Assembly: GCA_020850355.1 (NCBI GenBank)
Contig: JADZEX010000022.1
Coordinates: 1 to 64,000 of the forward strand
Length of the DNA stretch: 64,000 nucleotides
Reading direction: 5' to 3'
Source of the DNA: Fimbriimonadaceae bacterium
Lineage (GTDB): Bacteria; Armatimonadota; UBA10988
Positions 60,662 to 64,000 of this stretch are shown here, in pieces. Every line of letters begins with the position of its first letter. Positions within the stretch are counted from its first letter, which is position 1. Position numbers and translations under genes: made by a program. Under the pieces are notes generated by a model. The model did no database searches. It saw only the letters and a program-made list of their open reading frames with translations, and was not told the origin of the DNA.

Positions 60662-61456
60662 TCAGCGCGCCTCGGTGCTGAACGGCGCCGCCGCGGCGCC
60701 CCGCGGGCGGCGACCCGCCACCAGCAGCCCCGGCCGGCCGAGACTCTGGCCGCCGATCTGCTCGTTGAGAGGATCGCGGTAGCCGACTCGGACCATCCGC
60801 CGCACGCGGTCGGTGGTGTTGACGTAGCTGCCGTGGACCGTGTAGATGTTGAAGAACACCACATCGCCCCGCCGCGCTGGCACCGGCGTGGTGTCGGCCA
60901 GGCGGTAACGGTCGGTCGGCAGGTGCGGCGTACACGGCCCGTCCGGCGTCTGCGTGACGTGCTCCAAGTGACCGGCGCGGTGCGAACCGGCCAGGAAGCG
61001 AATCTCGCCGTTGGCGTGCGCGGTGTCGTCGAGGTGGACCAGCACGTCGACGTAGCGCTCGTCGCGGTGCTGGTAGAACGGGCTGTCCTGGTGCAGCGGG
61101 AAGGGGTGCCCCGTCTCGGGCGGCTTGGCGTGCAGCGTCGAGTGGTGCAACTCGACGTTCTCGCCCAGCAACTGCGTCAGCGCGGCGACCAGCCGCGGGT
61201 GGGTCACGGCGTGCAACCACGACTGCGCATAGAACTGCAAGTCGTGGAGGTGGACCAGCTTCGACTGCTGCTCGGTGGCAGCGTCCATCAGCACCTGGCG
61301 CCAGGGCCCGGTCCAACCCATGTTCTCGACCGCCCAGCTCTCGATCAGCCAGCTCAGGTCGCGGTCCAGCGCGTCCATCTCGGCGGGGCTGTAGACTTCT
61401 GGCAAGTGCAGGTAGCCCTGTTCGTGGTAGAACGCCACCTGGTCGGCAGTGAGCAT
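60662..61456 (-). CDS. Phytanoyl-CoA dioxygenase (PhyH) family protein
   Basis: 264 residues, a non-haem Fe(II)/2-oxoglutarate oxygenase. The metal triad is H122-Q-D124 in FPLHQDSPFY and H208 in IYTVHGSYVNTT; R218 or R220 would bind 2-oxoglutarate. VDVLVHLDDTAHANGEIRFLAGSHRAG is the signature middle segment. Members in such lineages hydroxylate diverse small molecules, so the substrate is open. The ATG at 61456 follows GGAGGG. An open frame continues far upstream but runs antiparallel to nothing conserved and is not used. A 71-base spacer separates it from the EamA gene on the same strand. Confidence 0.88.
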   Translation of the reverse strand: MLTADQVAFYHEQGYLHLPEVYSPAEMDALDRDLSWLIESWAVENMGWTGPWRQVLMDAATEQQSKLVHLHDLQFYAQSWLHAVTHPRLVAALTQLLGENVELHHSTLHAKPPETGHPFPLHQDSPFYQHRDERYVDVLVHLDDTAHANGEIRFLAGSHRAGHLEHVTQTPDGPCTPHLPTDRYRLADTTPVPARRGDVVFFNIYTVHGSYVNTTDRVRRMVRVGYRDPLNEQIGGQSLGRPGLLVAGRRPRGAAAAPFSTEAR

Positions 61457-61527
61457 CCCGTGATCCCTCCCTCGGAGTCCCGAGTCGGCCTCACGGTGGG
61501 GCCGGCGGCCCGCTCTGTCAAGGCCGC

Positions 61528-62424
61528 TCAGCCCGCCCGGCTGGCCAGGGCGATCCCCAGCGCCACCAGCCCGACGCCGCCCAGGATCGGCCAGGTCAGC
61601 GGATCGCCCAGCAGCAGGTGGCACAGCAGCACCCCCCAGAGGGGCGTCGTGAACACATAGGCGGCGACCTGGCTGGCGCGGAAGCGTTGGAACAGCCAGG
61701 CGTTGGCCACGAAACAGAAGCCGGCGATCACCAGCCCCTGATAGAGCATCCCCGCCCAGTGGCGCGCGGCCAGCGGCTGCCAGGCCCCACTCTCGAGCGC
61801 GGCGCTGGCGACCGCGAAGATCGGCAGCGCCAGCAGGAACTGCCAGGCCAGGGTCCGCGCCGGCGGGACGTCCTGCACCACCAGCTTCAGCACCACCAGC
61901 CGCTCGCCCAGCAAGATCGCCGAAGCGAGCACGATGGCGTCGCCGAGGAGCGTGCCCGAAGAGTGCCAGAAGCCCTCGGAGAAGGTCAGCAGGATCCCGG
62001 CGAAGGCGGTCAGCAGGCCCAGCAGGCGCCGTCCCCGCAGCGGATCGCCGGCGATGTGAAGCGCCGCGAAGAGCGCCACGAAGAGCGGGTGGGCCGCCAG
62101 GAAGACGGTCCCACGGACCGCGCTGGTGTGCTGCTGACCGATGTTCAGCGCGGCGATCTGCAACAAGAAAAGGCTGCTCAGCTTGGTCAGCTTCCACAGC
62201 TCACCCGGTTGCGGGCGCAGCGAGACCCCTTGCAGCCAGGCCGTCGGCGCGACCACCAGCAGCGCCAGCAGGAAGCGCCCGCAGGCCGCGGCCAACGGCG
62301 GCACCGCCTCGACCGAGACCTTGATCGCGAGGTTGTTGCCCCCCCACAGCGCGTAGATCAGCAGCGCCACGGCGATGCCGGTGCGGTCGAGCGGCCGGTT
62401 CATCAAGGCGGCGCGATCGCTCAA
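61528..62424 (-). CDS. EamA/DMT-superfamily transporter
   Basis: 298 residues with ten membrane helices in two five-helix EamA repeats: LIYALWGGNNLAIKVSVEAVPPLA and FVANAWLFQRFRASQVAAYVFTTPLWGVLL are typical. Such proteins move metabolites or amino acids, usually outward. Start TTG 62424 has GGGAG about seven bases upstream and overlaps the rsgA stop (TTGA); ATG 62403 is an alternative. It is translationally coupled to rsgA on the same strand. Confidence 0.92.
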   Translation of the reverse strand: MSDRAALMNRPLDRTGIAVALLIYALWGGNNLAIKVSVEAVPPLAAACGRFLLALLVVAPTAWLQGVSLRPQPGELWKLTKLSSLFLLQIAALNIGQQHTSAVRGTVFLAAHPLFVALFAALHIAGDPLRGRRLLGLLTAFAGILLTFSEGFWHSSGTLLGDAIVLASAILLGERLVVLKLVVQDVPPARTLAWQFLLALPIFAVASAALESGAWQPLAARHWAGMLYQGLVIAGFCFVANAWLFQRFRASQVAAYVFTTPLWGVLLCHLLLGDPLTWPILGGVGLVALGIALASRAG

Positions 62425-63446
62425 GCGCCGCTCCCGCCGCGGAGTTCGGAGTAGAGGCGCAGGTAGCTCTCGTAGCGCGACGGCGCAACCCCGGCGCCGA
62501 CGGCCGCCCGGACCCGGCAGTCGGGCTCACTGCGGTGGGTGCAGTCGGCGAAGCGGCAGTCGGCGGCCAGCGGATCGAGCTCGGGAAACAGCTCGACCAG
62601 CTCCCGCGCCGCGACCGCCCCGGCGAGCAGCGCAATGGTCTTGACGCCCGGCGTGTCGGCCACCCAGCCGCCGCCGGCCAGCGGCAAGAGCCGGCTGTCG
62701 GTGGTGGTGTGGCGGCCCTTGCCAATCCCCATCACCTCGCCGGTGCGCAGCGCGTAGCCGGGGCTGATGCCGTTCAGCAGCGACGACTTGCCAACGCCGG
62801 ACGGCCCAATCACGACCGACACCCGCTGCGCCAACTGCGCCGCCAGCTCTGCCAACCCATGCCCGGCCGACGCGCTGGCTGTGACCACCGGCAGGCCCAG
62901 CGGACCGTACACGGCAGCGACCTGCGCGCGCACCGCCGCCGCGGTGTCGAGGTCGATCTTGTTGAGCACCAGCACCGCCGGCACGTCGCAGGCGGCCGCC
63001 ACGATCAGGAAGCGGTCGACCGTGTGCAGCCAAAAGTCGGGCTCGGCCACGCTGACCACCACGACCACCTGATCGAGATTGGCGGCGACCACTTGCGGCA
63101 GCTTGCCCGGCCGCCCGCGCGCCAACTGGTTGCGCCGCGGCAGGACCTCTTCCACCACCCCGCACTCCGGCTCGTCGAGGCTGCCCCGCAACAGCACCCG
63201 GTCGCCGACCACGAGGTGCTCCAGGCGCAGCGCGCTGTCCACCTTCAGCCGACCGCGCAGCCGACAGGCCAGCAGTCCGGCGGCGCACTGCACCTGCCAA
63301 CTGCCACCCTTGCCACTGCCGACCACCAGACCTTCGCTGGTCTGCGGCGTCAACCGGTCTGTCGTCGCTGCCTGCACCGTGCGCTTGCTCTGCGGTGGCC
63401 GCGCCACCCTAGCTTGCAGTACGCGCCAGGTGGCCGGTCGCGCCAC
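62421..63446 (-). CDS. rsgA: Ribosome small-subunit-dependent GTPase A
   Basis: 341 residues. An N-terminal OB fold (residues ~37-105) precedes the circularly permuted GTPase: G4 N162-K-I-D165, G1 G214-P-S-G-V-G-K-S221, G3 D264-T-P-G267. The zinc site is C297-x4-C302-x-H304-x5-C310, exactly the RsgA spacing. The protein helps mature the 30S subunit. The GTG start at 63446 has no strong ribosome binding site; a later in-frame GTG is possible. It overlaps the EamA gene start and lies 28 bases downstream of the kinase gene end on the same strand. Confidence 0.95.
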   Translation of the reverse strand: MARPATWRVLQARVARPPQSKRTVQAATTDRLTPQTSEGLVVGSGKGGSWQVQCAAGLLACRLRGRLKVDSALRLEHLVVGDRVLLRGSLDEPECGVVEEVLPRRNQLARGRPGKLPQVVAANLDQVVVVVSVAEPDFWLHTVDRFLIVAAACDVPAVLVLNKIDLDTAAAVRAQVAAVYGPLGLPVVTASASAGHGLAELAAQLAQRVSVVIGPSGVGKSSLLNGISPGYALRTGEVMGIGKGRHTTTDSRLLPLAGGGWVADTPGVKTIALLAGAVAARELVELFPELDPLAADCRFADCTHRSEPDCRVRAAVGAGVAPSRYESYLRLYSELRGGSGA

Positions 63447-63474
63447 GGGTCGCCGAAGTCCAGACCATCCGCGG

Positions 63475-64000
63475 TCACTCGCCGGCGACGCGGAGCAGGC
63501 CGCCGCGCAGGGTGTCCAGGGTCAGGGGCTTGCTGAGCACCAGGTCGACCCCCGGCGGGATCTCGTCGTCGGCGATCATCATGTCGCCGAAGCCGGTCAG
63601 CATGATCACGGCGGTGCCCGGCCAGAGGCGTGTGGCGACCGTGGCCACCTGGTCGCCATTCATGCCGGGCATCGCGCGGTCGGTCAACACCAGATCGTAG
63701 CGGCGCGAACGGAGCAGTTCGAGGGCCTGGCGACCGTTGCCCGCCAGGGTGACGCCATGGCCATCGGTCTCCAGGTACTCTTGGATGATCCGCCGGATGT
63801 GCGGCTCGTCGTCGACCGCCAGGACGCTGAGTTGGCGGTGTAGCGGCTCCGGGTTCGGCAGCGTGAGGTGGTCCCCGCCGCTGCCAGCCGCCGGGAGCAA
63901 CAAGCGGAAGGTGGTGCCGTGCATCCACTGGTTGGTCAGCTCAATCTGCCCGTGGTGGCGCTGCACGATGCCATAAACCATCGCCAGTCCGAGCCCGGTC
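63475..64000 (-). CDS. Hybrid histidine kinase, C-terminal part (cut by window end)
   Basis: The frame is open to the window edge, so the N-terminus lies beyond it. The visible 174 residues begin with the G2 box of the ATPase domain (T-G-L-G-L-A), continue through VYGIVQRHHGQIELTN and GTTFRLLLPA, and after a short linker enter a receiver domain with VDDEPHIRR, phospho-acceptor Asp in VLTDRAMPGMNG and SKPL. It is therefore a kinase fused to a receiver, a phosphorelay-type hybrid. The sensor part cannot be seen. It ends 28 bases before rsgA. Confidence 0.9.
   Translation of the reverse strand, partial: TGLGLAMVYGIVQRHHGQIELTNQWMHGTTFRLLLPAAGSGGDHLTLPNPEPLHRQLSVLAVDDEPHIRRIIQEYLETDGHGVTLAGNGRQALELLRSRRYDLVLTDRAMPGMNGDQVATVATRLWPGTAVIMLTGFGDMMIADDEIPPGVDLVLSKPLTLDTLRGGLLRVAGE

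Overview
The window is about 64 kb of very GC-rich bacterial DNA, with nearly every gene in tightly packed operons. The outer-membrane features (LptF/G-type permease, TolC-type outer-membrane factor, RND efflux pump, a lipobox protein) indicate a Gram-negative cell. Sulfatases, a heparinase II/III-like lyase, GH123-like and LamG proteins, Gfo/Idh/MocA oxidoreductases, a PhyH dioxygenase and a URO-D-like protein point to a polysaccharide-degrading lineage such as Armatimonadota, Planctomycetota or a related candidate phylum. I cannot fix the phylum from the sequence. No rRNA, tRNA, CRISPR array or insertion sequence was recognised.

Layout. 1-2168: the end of an RHS-repeat protein with a variable C-terminal domain, then a small membrane protein that may be its immunity partner, in visibly lower-GC DNA, then an open-frame scrap. 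2225-9670: an oxidoreductase and two large secreted glycosidase-like proteins. 9728-10810: a class C beta-lactamase-type hydrolase. 10836-12406: an AbiE type IV toxin-antitoxin pair with a readable promoter and operator. 12444-19615 (minus): PDZ protein, YdeI-like protein, two sulfatases, and a DUF3160 lipoprotein. 19665-21758: an N6-adenine DNA methylase. 21727-26397 (minus): CNNM/CorC protein and heparinase-like lyase. 26651-33658 (plus): cytoplasmic histidine kinase, TPR protein, sialidase-fold protein, second oxidoreductase. 33666-38277 (minus): a three-gene signalling operon (kinase, HD-GYP regulator, HDOD regulator). 38350-40965 (minus): thrC and metK.

41143-50134 mixes small and housekeeping genes: URO-D-like protein, degenerate histidine phosphatase, A-type iron-sulfur carrier, sigma-70 factor, AstE-like hydrolase, alpha/beta hydrolase, GNAT acetyltransferase, OmpR regulator and purM. 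50408-57913 (plus) is a heavy-metal export operon: a small Cys/His-rich exported protein, a CzcC-like outer-membrane factor, a CzcB-like adaptor about twice the usual length, and a CzcA-like pump. 57981-60094: a glucuronokinase-like GHMP kinase coupled to an LptF/G permease. 60116-64000 (minus): a CheY-like regulator, PhyH dioxygenase, EamA transporter, rsgA, and the end of a hybrid histidine kinase.

The genes suggest an organism that degrades sulfated or amino-sugar-rich glycans: the sulfatases, lyase and glycosidases would release sugars for the oxidoreductases and sugar kinase. It is rich in two-component signalling and exports divalent metals. The most unusual protein is the metal-efflux adaptor at 52229-54676. 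It carries seven copies of a hairpin-tip-like motif, with spacings (52, 66, 45, 45, 66, 52 residues) that mirror each other around the centre.
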